Source: CBDCYS01 sp965226245 (GTDB lineage: Bacteria > Acidobacteriota > Terriglobia > Bryobacterales > UBA6623). Taken from it: 64,000 nt of DNA. The stretch is from assembly GCA_965226245.1 (NCBI GenBank), contig CBDDCL010000015.1:1612001-1676000 (forward strand). The letters run 5' to 3'. Below, piece by piece: positions 54,848 through 63,761 of this stretch. The position numbers and the translations under genes are program-made. The notes below the pieces were generated by a model. It searched no databases. It saw nothing but the letters and a program-made list of their open reading frames with translations, and was not told the origin of the DNA. Within the stretch, counting starts at the first letter, position 1, and each line of letters begins with the position of its first letter.

Positions 54848-54920
54848 GTCCGAAGCGCTGTCATTCGTAAACTGTCATCCGTGAGAGGACCCGCGCTCAC
54901 TGAGCCTTGCGCCAGCCACG

Positions 54921-55290
54921 TCAATCGGCCCTCCCGCCCTTGTCGGCAATGCAGTACAAGTGCTCTTCGGTGCGAATGAAGATCTGATTTCCCGAAACTG
55001 CCGGAGAGGCAAGCGTGTAACTATTCAACTTATTCACCCCGAGAATCTCGAACTCGTCTCCGACAATGTAGAGCCTTTCGCCGTCTGTCGTGGGTGTGGG
55101 GACGTCGGGGCCGTAGTCGCTGGACCAGAGCCGGTGCGACTGGCTCACGTCGCCCTCGCCGCCCGCCCGGAAAACGATGAAGGGCTTGCGCCGGCTCGGC
55201 GCGAAGATGACGTCTCCCGTAACTGGCGGGATCCGAGCCTCGACCGCAGATCGGGCTATTCCATGTCGAGGTGCTACATTTAAGGATTCA
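54921..55290 (-). pseudogene. C-terminal fragment of PQQ-like beta-propeller protein
   Basis: The minus frame is open over about 120 codons: PPVTGDVIFAPSRRKPFIVF, HRLWSSDYGPDVPTPTTDGE, RLYIVGDEF, NSYTLASPAVSGNQIFIRTE and HLYCIADK. This is the usual end of secreted PQQ-like propeller proteins of Acidobacteria and Planctomycetes. The start and most blades are missing, and the upstream sequence is the tpiA promoter region, so it is a remnant. Confidence 0.7.
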
Positions 55291-55325
55291 TCCGCTTCGC
55301 GTCCACGCCAGGAGAAAAGTTCCCT

Positions 55326-56102
55326 TTGTCAAACAACCAGCATCCTTCACGCAAGCCCGTTATGGCCGGTAACTGGAAAATGTTCAAGACAGAGGCCGAG
55401 ACACGCGATTTCGTTGAGAAGTTCAAGTCTTTCGTGGCGGAGGCGTCACACTGTGAGATCGTGATCGCGCCTCCCTATCCAGCACTGGCGGCGGCGGCCG
55501 GGGCAGCCCAAGGCAGCAATATTCAGATTAGCGCGCAGAACCTGCATTGGGAAGAAAAGGGTGCTTTCACCGGCGAGGTCAATGGCCTGATGATCGCGGC
55601 CGCCGGGTGCACTCACGTCATCATTGGCCATAGCGAGCGAAGGCAGTATTTCGGCGAAACGGGCGAAACAGTGAACCGACGCGTCCTCGCGGCGCTGTCG
55701 GCCGGCCTCACTCCCATCGTTTGCGTCGGGGAATCGCTCGATCAACGGGAGTCTGATCAAACCGAACAGGTCCTGACAACCCAGTTCGATGGCGCCATGG
55801 CTTCGTTGACCGCCGATCAGTTCTCCCGTATAATCGTAACGTACGAACCGGTTTGGGCCATTGGAACAGGCCGCACCGCCACGCCTGAAATGGCTGCCGG
55901 GGCTCACCGGGTCCTCAGGGGCAGAGCGGCTGAACGGTTTGGACCGGAAGCAGCCGAGCGCTTGCGCATCCTTTACGGCGGCAGCGTCAAGCCCTCCAAC
56001 GTAGGGGGCTTGATGGCACAGACGGAGATTGACGGCGCTCTGGTCGGCGGGGCCAGCCTGGAGCCCGAATCAATGGCCGCGATCGTAAACTACCCGAGGT
56101 AG
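55326..56102 (+). CDS. tpiA: Triosephosphate isomerase
   Basis: A 258-residue TIM-barrel enzyme interconverting dihydroxyacetone phosphate and glyceraldehyde 3-phosphate. Motifs seen are GNWKMF, the catalytic His in IIGHSERR, catalytic Glu in VTYEPVWAIGTG, and YGGSVKPSN. The frame starts at TTG 55326 with AGGAGA upstream; ATG 55362 would remove only the non-conserved lead. It is followed by secG after 42 bases, a common pairing. Confidence 0.97.
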   Translation: MSNNQHPSRKPVMAGNWKMFKTEAETRDFVEKFKSFVAEASHCEIVIAPPYPALAAAAGAAQGSNIQISAQNLHWEEKGAFTGEVNGLMIAAAGCTHVIIGHSERRQYFGETGETVNRRVLAALSAGLTPIVCVGESLDQRESDQTEQVLTTQFDGAMASLTADQFSRIIVTYEPVWAIGTGRTATPEMAAGAHRVLRGRAAERFGPEAAERLRILYGGSVKPSNVGGLMAQTEIDGALVGGASLEPESMAAIVNYPR

Positions 56103-56144
56103 CTCAAGACCCGCGGCAGGCCCAGCCGGCGCCGCCACGAAATC

Positions 56145-56561
56145 ATGGCAATCATCCTAACGACCATCGTCTATGTCATCATCTCGCTCTTTTTGATCAT
56201 CGTCGTGCTGCTGCAAAGCGGCAAGGCGGCTGATCTGGCCGGCGCTTTCGGCGGCATGGGTTCGCAAACCGCGTTTGGGCCGCGCGGGTCCGCCACTCTG
56301 CTGTCAAAGGCCACCACTGTCGCCGCCGTGCTGTTCATGCTCATATCGATCTCCCTGGGAATCATGAAGACACGCAACCGCGGATCCGATGAGTCCGTCA
56401 TCGAGCGCACGGGGACGACCGGCGAACCCGCCGAACTCGGCCCGGAGACCCTGGAGCCGGGTACTGACTTGATACCTCTGACGTTTCCTCCACCCCCCGG
56501 ATCGGGAACCGAGGGGGGCGAGGCTGCCGAGCCCCAAGGGGAATCCGCGCCTCCCGAATAG
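56145..56561 (+). CDS. secG: Protein translocase subunit SecG
   Basis: A 138-residue membrane protein of the SecYEG channel. It has two hydrophobic helices (about 4-23 and 55-75) around the conserved loop VLLQSGKAADLAGAFGG, plus an acidic Pro-rich C-terminal tail (PPPPGSGTEGGEAAEPQG) common in acidobacterial SecG. It probably forms an operon with tpiA. Confidence 0.94.
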   Translation: MAIILTTIVYVIISLFLIIVVLLQSGKAADLAGAFGGMGSQTAFGPRGSATLLSKATTVAAVLFMLISISLGIMKTRNRGSDESVIERTGTTGEPAELGPETLEPGTDLIPLTFPPPPGSGTEGGEAAEPQGESAPPE

Positions 56562-56661
56562 CAGCCCCGAGGCTCTGCCTGCGTTCTTCGTTCGACCGCC
56601 CGCTCCCCAGCCCGCACGAGGCGGCATGGGGCAAGTTGGCAATTCCTTCGGAATTCAAGCG

Positions 56662-57108
56662 CTACAGCGATCGTTCCGCCAGTTCTCCGAACACAGGAAG
56701 CGAGTGCTTCTCTCCCTTGGTTGTCTTGACGAGCATGAAGATCCAGAGTCCCAGAATCAGCAACTGAACCACCGCATCGAATGGGATGTCGGGACCCGGC
56801 AGCATCTCGACCCAGAGTCCCAGAGTCCAGTCGGCCAGCAGCCAGGCAACGAACAAATAGAGCCCCTGATAGGCGTGAAAACGCGAGTCCTGCTCCAGGC
56901 GAAACTTATCTGACGCGAGGACATAGAGGCAGCCGATCCAGCCGAACCAGGGCACGTAGCACAAGATCGAAGCCGTTCTGGGACTCAGCGCCAGCCCGCT
57001 CCAAGCTGGTGCGCGGCTAGGCCCGGAAACCGGCTGGCGATAGCCGCAGTGACCGCAGAACTGGTCGGGGTCTCGGACCTCTTTACCGCAACTGGTACAA
57101 AACGGCAC
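56662..57108 (-). CDS. Zinc-ribbon membrane protein, DUF4870-like
   Basis: A 148-residue protein with an N-terminal zinc ribbon (FCTSCGKEVRDPDQFCGHCG, four Cys) and three to four hydrophobic segments (SILCYVPWFGWIGCLYVLAS, AYQGLYLFVAWLLADWTLGL, VVQLLILGLWIFMLVKTTKG). GTG 57108 is preferred as start because AAAGGAA precedes it and the ribbon begins at once. The function of this family is not known. Confidence 0.78.
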   Translation of the reverse strand: MPFCTSCGKEVRDPDQFCGHCGYRQPVSGPSRAPAWSGLALSPRTASILCYVPWFGWIGCLYVLASDKFRLEQDSRFHAYQGLYLFVAWLLADWTLGLWVEMLPGPDIPFDAVVQLLILGLWIFMLVKTTKGEKHSLPVFGELAERSL

Positions 57109-57366
57109 GGATGGATTTCCTTTTCTCGGAGGGTAGCCGGCCTTCAGCGCAAATCGAGACCGCAGCCGCGTCCAACCCGACCTCCCCAAACATTCGCTTG
57201 CATCGATGCGGGGGATGATCGCTACGCCGGCGGCTCCCGCGGGGAGCTTTCGTCCCTATCTTAACCCGCGATCCGAGCACGCCCGGCTCTTCGCTTGATC
57301 TGCCCTCTATCTGGAAATACGAGCTGCGGGGCTCATAGTTCCATCGCAAAATAGACGGCAAGATCG

Positions 57367-57783
57367 TTACGAGGGAGGACTCAGCGGGAAAAACCGGCGG
57401 TATTGCTCGGGCAGCCGCACGGGTTTGCCTGCGCGGTCACAGACCAGGTGCAGGGTCTCGCCGGTGACCAGCAACTGATCGTCCGAAGCGCGGTGCATTT
57501 CGTAGGCAAAGCGGACAGTCCGCGAGCGAACTTCGGCCAGCCAGGTTCGTACCCGGACTTCATCATCAAACCGCGCCGCGGCACGATAGCGGCACTTCGC
57601 CTCGGTCACGGTCAGCATGACACCGTCTTCACGTTCCATGTCCCGGTATTCGAATCCGGCGTCGCGGCAGTAGTCGACACGGCCCACCTCCATCCACACG
57701 AAATAGTTGGCGTAGTAGACGATCCCCATCTGGTCGGTTTCCGCATAGCGAACCCGCAGCCGCGTTTCCACTTTGTGCATCAA
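57367..57783 (-). CDS. Acyl-CoA thioesterase, YbgC/FadM type
   Basis: A 138-residue hot-dog fold thioesterase. The signature RYAETDQMGIVYYANYFVWM carries the catalytic Asp. Further blocks are TEAKCRYRAAARFDDEVRV and the C-terminal VRLPEQYRRFFPL. Substrate choice between short and long acyl-CoA cannot be told. ATG 57780 is an equally good start. Confidence 0.92.
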   Translation of the reverse strand: MMHKVETRLRVRYAETDQMGIVYYANYFVWMEVGRVDYCRDAGFEYRDMEREDGVMLTVTEAKCRYRAAARFDDEVRVRTWLAEVRSRTVRFAYEMHRASDDQLLVTGETLHLVCDRAGKPVRLPEQYRRFFPLSPPS

Positions 57784-57859
57784 AACAAGTATAGGGAGCC
57801 GGTTCGGGAATCACACTGGCCGGCCTGCGGGGCGCGCAACACGATTTCGACGGCCGGTG

Positions 57860-58294
57860 CTACGGGGTCTGGGCGGCCGCGGCCTCGAGACTCTTGCGAA
57901 TGGCGTCAAGGATGCCGTTCAGGAAGGGTCCGGACTCGTCCGTGGAAAAGCGGCGGCCGACTTCCATCGCTTCGTTGATGATCACCGCCGGAGCTTCTGT
58001 TTCATCCAAGAGTTCGGAAACGGCCATTCGCAGGATGTTGCGGTCGACCGCCGCCATGCGCTCGAGTCTCCAGTTGGTAGCGTGCTCGCGTATGAGATTG
58101 TCGATTCGGCTGACCTGGGAAGTGACCCTCTCGAAGAGCTGCTCGGCGAAATCGTCGTCCTGGGTTTTTTTTGAAGTTTCCGCGGCGAGGGTTTTCCAAT
58201 AGGCCTCTCTCACCTCGCCGGCCGGCTCACGGTTGAGGTCCCACTGATAGATCATCTGCAGGGCCCGTTCGCGGGAGCGGTGTCGCGAAGCCAC
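57860..58294 (-). CDS. nusB: Transcription antitermination factor NusB
   Basis: A 144-residue all-helical RNA-binding protein acting in rRNA antitermination with NusE. Conserved elements are SRERALQMIYQWDLN, IREHATNWRLERMAAVDRNI, LRMAVSELL and VIINEAMEVGRRFSTDESGP. It starts one base after the ribH stop, in the common ribH-nusB order. Confidence 0.96.
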   Translation of the reverse strand: MASRHRSRERALQMIYQWDLNREPAGEVREAYWKTLAAETSKKTQDDDFAEQLFERVTSQVSRIDNLIREHATNWRLERMAAVDRNILRMAVSELLDETEAPAVIINEAMEVGRRFSTDESGPFLNGILDAIRKSLEAAAAQTP

Positions 58295-58295
58295 G

Positions 58296-58802
58296 TCAGT
58301 CTCCGTCCGAGCCGCGGGTGCGAACTTCCTTCATGAGATTAGCCATTTCAATCGCGCTCATCGCGGCATCGAAACCTTTGTTCCCGCCCTTGGCGCCTGC
58401 CCGGTCGATGGCCTGCTCCAGAGTGTTGCAAGTGAGAACTCCGAAGATTGTCGGGACGCCCGTTTGCAGCCCCGCCTGAGCGATTCCCTTGGATGTCTCG
58501 GCGGCAACGTAATCGAAATGGGGTGTGTCGCCGCGAATGACGGCTCCGAGACAGATCACAGCGTCATAGCTTCCGCTCTGACCGAGTTCACGCGCTGCCA
58601 CGGCAATCTCCAGAGACCCCGGCACCCGCACGACATCCACCGACTCGGCCCCGCCGCCCGCGCGCTCCAAGGCATCGAGCGCGCCGCCCAGCAGACGGTC
58701 GGTGATGAAGCTGTTGAAACGGCTGACCACGACCGCAAATCGGAGCCCCTGGCTGCTCAGCCCGCCTTCTATCGATTGAAATCGTTCTTCTTTCTTTCTC
58801 AT
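58296..58802 (-). CDS. ribH: 6,7-dimethyl-8-ribityllumazine synthase
   Basis: A 168-residue lumazine synthase of riboflavin biosynthesis. It shows FAVVVSRFNSFIT, VPGSLEIAVAAREL, LGAVIRGDTPHFDYVA (catalytic His) and FGVLTCNTLEQAIDRAG. It is 4 bases after the enoyl-CoA hydratase gene and directly before nusB, forming a three-gene operon. Confidence 0.96.
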   Translation of the reverse strand: MRKKEERFQSIEGGLSSQGLRFAVVVSRFNSFITDRLLGGALDALERAGGGAESVDVVRVPGSLEIAVAARELGQSGSYDAVICLGAVIRGDTPHFDYVAAETSKGIAQAGLQTGVPTIFGVLTCNTLEQAIDRAGAKGGNKGFDAAMSAIEMANLMKEVRTRGSDGD

Positions 58803-58806
58803 GCAG

Positions 58807-59589
58807 TCAGCGGCCCTTGAACTCAGCTTTGCGTTTTTCGAGAAACGCGCGGGTGCCTTCCCGGATGTCCTCGGTGGCGCAACTCAGCCCGAACTGCGAG
58901 GCTTCAAAAGTCAAAGCGGCATCCAAGGGCATCTCCATTCCACGGTTGACCGCTTGCAGACACAAAGCGACAGCCACCGGACTGTTCTCTAATATTCTAG
59001 ATGCAATACGGCGGGCGGCAGGAATCAGCTCCGCGCGGGGCACGACGCGATTCACGAGGCCGATGCGGCTGGCCTCCTCAGCGCTGACCGGATCGCCCGT
59101 GAGGATCATCTCCAGCGCGCGGCCCTTGCCCACCAGCCGCGGCAATCGCTGGGTCGCGCCGTAGCCGGGAACGATGCCCAGCTTCACTTCGGGCTGCCCC
59201 AGCTTGGCGTTGTCCGAGGCGATGCGGATGTGGCACGACATGGCCAGCTCCAGGCCTCCCCCCAAGGCATATCCGTTGACCGCGGCAATGACGGGTTTCG
59301 TCAAGTTCTCAATCTTGGAGAAAACTTGCTGGCCCCGCAAGCCCCATTGTTGCCCGCCCAAGGCTGAGAGTTCGGTGAGTTGATTGATATCCGCCCCGGC
59401 GACGAAAGCTTTCTCTCCGGCTCCAGTCAAAATGACAGTTTTCACACCCGCGTCCGACGCGATATCGGAGAAACAAGCATCGAGGGCGTCGACGGTGTCG
59501 ATGTTGAGCGGGTTGAGCTTCTCCGGGCGATTAACGGTTACCAGGGCAATGGAGTCTTCGACTTCATAAAGGAGATTGGTATAGGTCAT
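58807..59589 (-). CDS. Enoyl-CoA hydratase/isomerase family protein
   Basis: A 260-residue crotonase-fold protein hydrating 2-enoyl-CoA. The oxyanion segment GEKAFVAGADINQL, the GYALGGGLELAMSC block, and both catalytic Glu positions (KLGQPEVKLGIVPGYGATQR and ALEMILTGD) are present. It heads the operon with ribH and nusB. A 25-bp segment covering its start and leader is repeated at 60348. Confidence 0.93.
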   Translation of the reverse strand: MTYTNLLYEVEDSIALVTVNRPEKLNPLNIDTVDALDACFSDIASDAGVKTVILTGAGEKAFVAGADINQLTELSALGGQQWGLRGQQVFSKIENLTKPVIAAVNGYALGGGLELAMSCHIRIASDNAKLGQPEVKLGIVPGYGATQRLPRLVGKGRALEMILTGDPVSAEEASRIGLVNRVVPRAELIPAARRIASRILENSPVAVALCLQAVNRGMEMPLDAALTFEASQFGLSCATEDIREGTRAFLEKRKAEFKGR

Positions 59590-59635
59590 CGCTTCTCTTT
59601 GCTATCAGGAAAGGCCGATCGTTGTCCACCCCTCG

Positions 59636-59735
59636 TGGAAAAATCGCGTACAGCCACCGATTTTCATGTCCCCTTTGATTGAAAACACGCCGCTTACGAG
59701 TCACGAAAATCGGCTGGCAGTCCCCATTTTTCGCC
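59636..59735 (+). repeat. Palindromic element, copy upstream of enoyl-CoA hydratase
   Basis: Arms CAGCCACCGATTTTCA and CGAAAATCGGCTGGCAG with outer CCCCATTTTTCGCC. The middle is TA-rich and not conserved. It is the only copy not placed directly after a stop codon. Confidence 0.8.
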
Positions 59736-59816
59736 AAACCGACTGACCCGGGTTGAGGCCGAGCTATCGACTGGAGGTGAAAACGGTTGACCGGCCGTTG
59801 TGCGGTGCAGCTTCCC

Positions 59817-60173
59817 CTATTCGCGTTCGCCTGACTTGGCCGACCTGCGTTCGAGGATAGGCTTGAGCAGCTGCTCGAATTGATGCGTGACGCGTTCTAC
59901 AACTTCGTCTGTTTGGCTGCCCGTCCTGGCATCGATCAGACGGTCTACCCGTTCGGTGAGGTTATCGACGGATTTACGTATTCCGTCGAGTTCGCTCTTG
60001 GTAACTAGGTTGTCGAGGCGTTTGTCCAACCTTTCGGCGGAGTTTTCGAGGCGTTTGTCCAGCTTTTCAACTGTGCTACGCACAGTCATATACGCTCCAA
60101 GATACCCAACCACAACAGCGCCCACCAGGGCTATCAACTGGAGCACGGAAACACTGCTCGGTGCGTCCGTCAT
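59817..60173 (-). CDS. Small membrane-anchored coiled-coil protein
   Basis: A 118-residue protein with one N-terminal helix (LQLIALVGAVVVGYLGAYMT) and a long heptad-like region (VEKLDKRLENSAERLDKRLD, LDGIRKSVDNLTERVDRLID) containing a short internal repeat LDKRL. No family is recognised. Codon use and the helix pattern support a real gene. Confidence 0.6.
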   Translation of the reverse strand: MTDAPSSVSVLQLIALVGAVVVGYLGAYMTVRSTVEKLDKRLENSAERLDKRLDNLVTKSELDGIRKSVDNLTERVDRLIDARTGSQTDEVVERVTHQFEQLLKPILERRSAKSGERE

Positions 60174-60387
60174 GTTGCACGAATCCGTCGCCGCGAAGAT
60201 TGCACTTTAGCAGGAATACACCCATGTTAACAGCTAGTTAGAGTACAGTTTCACGTGTGGAGCCCGCTGAGTTGGCAAGCCACTTCCGTACAACTATTCA
60301 TCGACCGGTTCAGGCGCGACTTTATTGCAAGCCCATCCATTTCTTTGAGGTCATCGCTTCTCTTTGCTATCACATAGATCTGTTGAG

Positions 60388-60745
60388 CCGCGAAGCGGCG
60401 CCTTCTCCGCGCCGGAACAGAGCCGCGCCCGCAAGGGTGCGGTCAAGTCTGGCAGTGACCGCAAGGGTGCGGTCAAGTCTGGCAGTGACCGCAAGGGTGC
60501 GGTCAAGTCTGGCAGTGACCGCATTCCGGTGGCGGCCCCGACGCACAGACCACCCTCGACCGCTCTGTTCCCGGACCTCCTTTGAAACTACTCACACCGG
60601 CGCCTCGAATACTCCATCGGCGCAACACAGCCGCCACCAGCCTGAGCCACGTTCACGTGGCGTGGTCTCCATTAGGCCGGTCCTTTTAGGGCCGGTTGAC
60701 CAGCCCTCCCGAAGTTGTTCCTCAGCCCGTTTCAACGGGCTTTCA
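60388..60745. repeat. Cluster of short palindromes
   Basis: In order: GCCGCGAAGCGGC, the 30-bp tandem repeat with hairpins, GCCACGT-TC-ACGTGGC (near 60648) and AGCCCGTT-TC-AACGGGCT (near 60727). The GCCGCGAAGCGGC piece equals the small hairpin of the REP-like units at the left of the window. There is no gene in 60174-60900. Confidence 0.6.
60431..60520 (+). repeat. 30-bp tandem repeat, three perfect units
   Basis: The unit GCAAGGGTGCGGTCAAGTCT plus GGCAGTGACC occurs three times without change. Each junction forms GACCGCA-AGGG-TGCGGTC, so the array gives a row of identical hairpins. Confidence 0.92.
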
Positions 60746-60900
60746 TTACGCCCTGATCACGACCCTCTCCCGGCGACCACGAAAGGGCGCGCCGCCCCGA
60801 GGTAGCGCGCGCCTCCTGGCGGGCCGCGTCGGCCTCCGGGCAGACGTAGCGTGTCATCGCCTGCATCGACACCTCCTAGCGTCAATACTGTTCACTGGGG

Positions 60901-61025
60901 CGTAAAAAAGGGTGCAGCCACCGATTTTCGTCGTTCGCCTATGTAGAAAACAGAGGAGTTGTACGGACGAAAATCGGATGGCAGTCCCCCATTTTCGCCC
61001 GTGCACACTTCCGCCACGGGCCGCT
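60901..61025 (-). repeat. Palindromic element, complete copy after RhlE-like gene
   Basis: Minus strand: CCCGTGGCGGAAGTGTGCAC, GGGCGAAAATGGGGGACTGC, CATCCGATTTTCGTCC, a variable middle, CGACGAAAATCGGTGGCTGC and ACCCTTTTTTACGC. It starts 3 bases after the helicase stop and ends in a T-run, so it can serve as terminator. Confidence 0.87.
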
Positions 61026-61028
61026 ACC

Positions 61029-62309
61029 CTATCGGCTGCGGGCGCCGCGCCGGCTGCGATGCCTTTCTCCTTTTCCAGAGCCCTTCACATTACCGCCGGC
61101 CGAACGCCGTCCGCGGGAAGGGGGCCGGCGCGGTTCCAGGTGCGGTTCGGCGGGAAGAACGGTTGCCGTGCCGAATCCGGGCGCGCGGAGCCGCCTGATG
61201 GCCGCGCCCAGACTGCGCTCGATGGCTCGCAAAGCCCCGGCGTCCTCCCTCGAGACGAACGTGTAGGCCTTGCCGCTGCGTTCGGAGCGGCCGGTGCGCC
61301 CGATGCGGTTTGTGTAGGCTTCGGGCGTGTTCGGAACGTCGAAATTAATCACGTGCGAGACCCCGGCGACATCGATGCCGCGGGACGCAATATCGGTCGC
61401 CACGAGAATCTTGAAGCGTCCTTCCCGGAAGCCGCCCATGGCGCGGTCCCGCTGCGCCTGAGACATGTTTCCCTGCAGTGCAACGGCATTATGGCCCATC
61501 CTGCTCAGTTGAACACCGAGCCGCCGCGCGCGGTGCTTGGTTCGCAGAAAAACGATAGCGGACGTGAACCCGTCGTTATCCAGCAAGTGCTTGAGCAAGT
61601 CGATCTTGCGATCCGCCGCGATGAGATAGAGGGAGTGTTCGATGGTGGCAGCCGGAGTGGAGTGCGCCAACTCGACGACATGGGGGCGGTCTAAGATCCG
61701 ATTGGCCAATATGCGGATTTCGTCTGGCATCGTGGCCGCGAACAAAAGGTTCTGGCGCCTGTCGGGCAGCATCGATAGGATGCTCCGGATGTCGGGAAGG
61801 AAGCCCATGTCGAACATCTGATCGGCTTCATCGAGAACGAGTATCCTGATCTGCCCCAACATCGCCTTACCTTGCCGCAGCAGGTCGAGCAGCCGGCCGG
61901 GGCAGGCGATGACGATATCCGGTTGATTGCGCAGGGCGCGAACTTGCGGGCGCTCCGACACACCTCCAAAGACCGTGATGATCTTGAGGCGGGTGAACTT
62001 AGCCAGTTTTTCGAAATCGCTGTGGATCTGCATGGCAAGTTCCCGAGTGGGAGCAAGGATCAGAGCGCGCGGACCGGGCCGCCGCTCGGAGAGCAAACGC
62101 TCGATAATCGGCAGCGCGAAGGCGGCGGTTTTGCCGGTTCCCGTCTGCGCCAGGCCGAGAATATCGGAGCCGGCCAGCGCCGCCGGGATCGTCTCGGTTT
62201 GAATTGGACGAGGCTCGGAAAAACCGGCCTCGGTAATGCCTCGCTGCACCAGGGGACCCAGTGGAAATTGGGGAAACCCGGCGGCGGGGCTAGAAGTTTT
62301 CTGTGACAT
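61029..62309 (-). CDS. DEAD-box RNA helicase, RhlE-like
   Basis: A 426-residue ATP-dependent RNA helicase. Motifs in order: Q motif (PRPIQTETIPAAL), I AQTGTGKT, Ia PTRELA, II DEAD, III in FAATMPDE, IV IVFLRTKHRA, V ATDIASRGID, VI RIGRTGR. The C terminus is basic (RRPPSRGRRSAGG onward), as in RhlE proteins that act on rRNA or structured mRNA. ATG 62309 is chosen as it begins near the conserved domain; ATG 62348 is possible. Motif III begins Ala rather than Ser, a common variant. Confidence 0.93.
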   Translation of the reverse strand: MSQKTSSPAAGFPQFPLGPLVQRGITEAGFSEPRPIQTETIPAALAGSDILGLAQTGTGKTAAFALPIIERLLSERRPGPRALILAPTRELAMQIHSDFEKLAKFTRLKIITVFGGVSERPQVRALRNQPDIVIACPGRLLDLLRQGKAMLGQIRILVLDEADQMFDMGFLPDIRSILSMLPDRRQNLLFAATMPDEIRILANRILDRPHVVELAHSTPAATIEHSLYLIAADRKIDLLKHLLDNDGFTSAIVFLRTKHRARRLGVQLSRMGHNAVALQGNMSQAQRDRAMGGFREGRFKILVATDIASRGIDVAGVSHVINFDVPNTPEAYTNRIGRTGRSERSGKAYTFVSREDAGALRAIERSLGAAIRRLRAPGFGTATVLPAEPHLEPRRPPSRGRRSAGGNVKGSGKGERHRSRRGARSR

Positions 62310-62693
62310 AAATAGAAGAAATTGTTCCTGCGGATGCACGAAATACATACGCGTGCACCGCGATCATTCGAACCTATACAACAGTGACAGGCAGAGAAGA
62401 ATAGAAACGGCGCGATCCTGGAAGAGGTCCTGTTGTGCGCCGCGGGCCGCGAGACTGCGGCCAAGGAGGTAATAACTTCACCATACCAGCTCGGCCACCG
62501 CGGCGCAAGCGGGAAGCTTGTTCAGATGGGGGACCGTCGGGCAGTCCATTCCGAGCGAATCATCCCTCGTTACGGGCAGTCTCTCTCAACCGCAACCCTT
62601 ACACGCATCACTCACAGGGAGCCGGAATGCGGCTTCTCAAGGCCAGTCTTAAGTGGTAGACTATCTGTAAGTCGTTCAAAAAACGAAGTTAAA

Positions 62694-62771
62694 CGGGCCG
62701 TAGCGCAGCCTGGCTAGCGCGCTTCCTTGGGGTGGAAGAGGTCCCGAGTTCAAATCTCGGCGGCCCGACCA
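62694..62771 (+). tRNA. tRNA-Pro(GGG)
   Basis: Full cloverleaf: acceptor CGGGCCG/CGGCCCG, D arm GCGC...GCGC, anticodon arm CTTCC-TTGGGGT-GGAAG (anticodon GGG), T arm CCGAGTTCAAATCTCGG, discriminator A and encoded CCA. Confidence 0.95.
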
Positions 62772-62958
62772 ATCTTCTCAACCACTTACGCTTCTTGACC
62801 ACTTGAACCATCCCGGCGCGGCCCGCCGGGAGGCGCGCGCCACGTCGCCCCTCGCCGTTCGGTGAGAAAAGCAGATCTGCAAGCAGCAGGCCGACCAGGC
62901 GGGAACGCGCGTTTTCCTTTACAGTGGCCTGCCCGACACGATACGATACGGAGTTCGC

Positions 62959-63753
62959 ATGGTGAAAACCGAGAGGGAGTATCGGCAGGATATTGTCGAC
63001 ATCGGGAAGCTCGTCTATCAAAAAGGCTGGGTCGCGGCCAATGACGGCAATATCACGATCCGCCTGGATAATGAACGGATTCTGGCCACTCCCAGCGGCG
63101 TCAGCAAGGGCATGATGAGCGTCGACGATTTGATCATCGTCGACTACGAGGGAAACAAAATAGCCGGACGGCTGGAGCGCACCTCCGAGATCGCCATGCA
63201 CCTGACGATTTACAACATGCGACCGGACGTTCAATCGGTGGTCCATGCTCATCCGCCTGTATCGACGGGGTTTGCCGCCGCTGGGCTTTCACTCAACAAG
63301 GCTTTGCTGCCTGAGGTGGTCATCGGGCTGGGTTGCGTTCCCCTGGCCGAGTATGGTCTTCCGGGAACCCCGGCGCTGACCGAGCCCTTGTTGCCGCTGA
63401 TCCCGAAGTACGACGCGATTCTGCTGGCAAACCACGGGTCGGTGAGCTACGGTAAAGACGTCCATCAGGCATTCTTCCGCATGGAGACCGTCGAGCACTT
63501 CGCCCGGATCAATTTCGTGGCGGAAATGCTGGGCGGGGCGAAAGTTTTACCACGGACCGAGGTCGACAAGCTGTTCGAGTCGCGCGGGCGTTACGGGGTG
63601 CAATCGAGCGCCACGCAACAACCAGGCTGCCCGATTTCAGCCGAGGATGCGGCCGGCGTGACAAGCGGCGCCGACGGACAGGAAAGATTCACGGTAACGC
63701 GTGACGAGCTGCTCGAGCTCGTCGAACAAGCAGTGCAAGCCAAAGGAGGCTGA
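62959..63753 (+). CDS. Class II aldolase/adducin family protein, microcompartment-associated
   Basis: A 264-residue zinc aldolase of the fuculose-/rhamnulose-phosphate type. Motifs: NDGNITIRL, TPSGVSKGMM, the zinc site HAHPPVSTGFAAAG and ANHGSVSYGKDVHQAF. The core ends near residue 215; a linker and an amphipathic C-terminal helix (FTVTRDELLELVEQAVQAKG) follow, as in enzymes directed into microcompartments. It is 8 bases upstream of a shell protein gene. In related loci of Planctomycetes and Acidobacteria this enzyme makes lactaldehyde from fucose or rhamnose phosphates; that use here is inference. Confidence 0.9.
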   Translation: MVKTEREYRQDIVDIGKLVYQKGWVAANDGNITIRLDNERILATPSGVSKGMMSVDDLIIVDYEGNKIAGRLERTSEIAMHLTIYNMRPDVQSVVHAHPPVSTGFAAAGLSLNKALLPEVVIGLGCVPLAEYGLPGTPALTEPLLPLIPKYDAILLANHGSVSYGKDVHQAFFRMETVEHFARINFVAEMLGGAKVLPRTEVDKLFESRGRYGVQSSATQQPGCPISAEDAAGVTSGADGQERFTVTRDELLELVEQAVQAKGG

Positions 63754-63761
63754 GAACGTAA

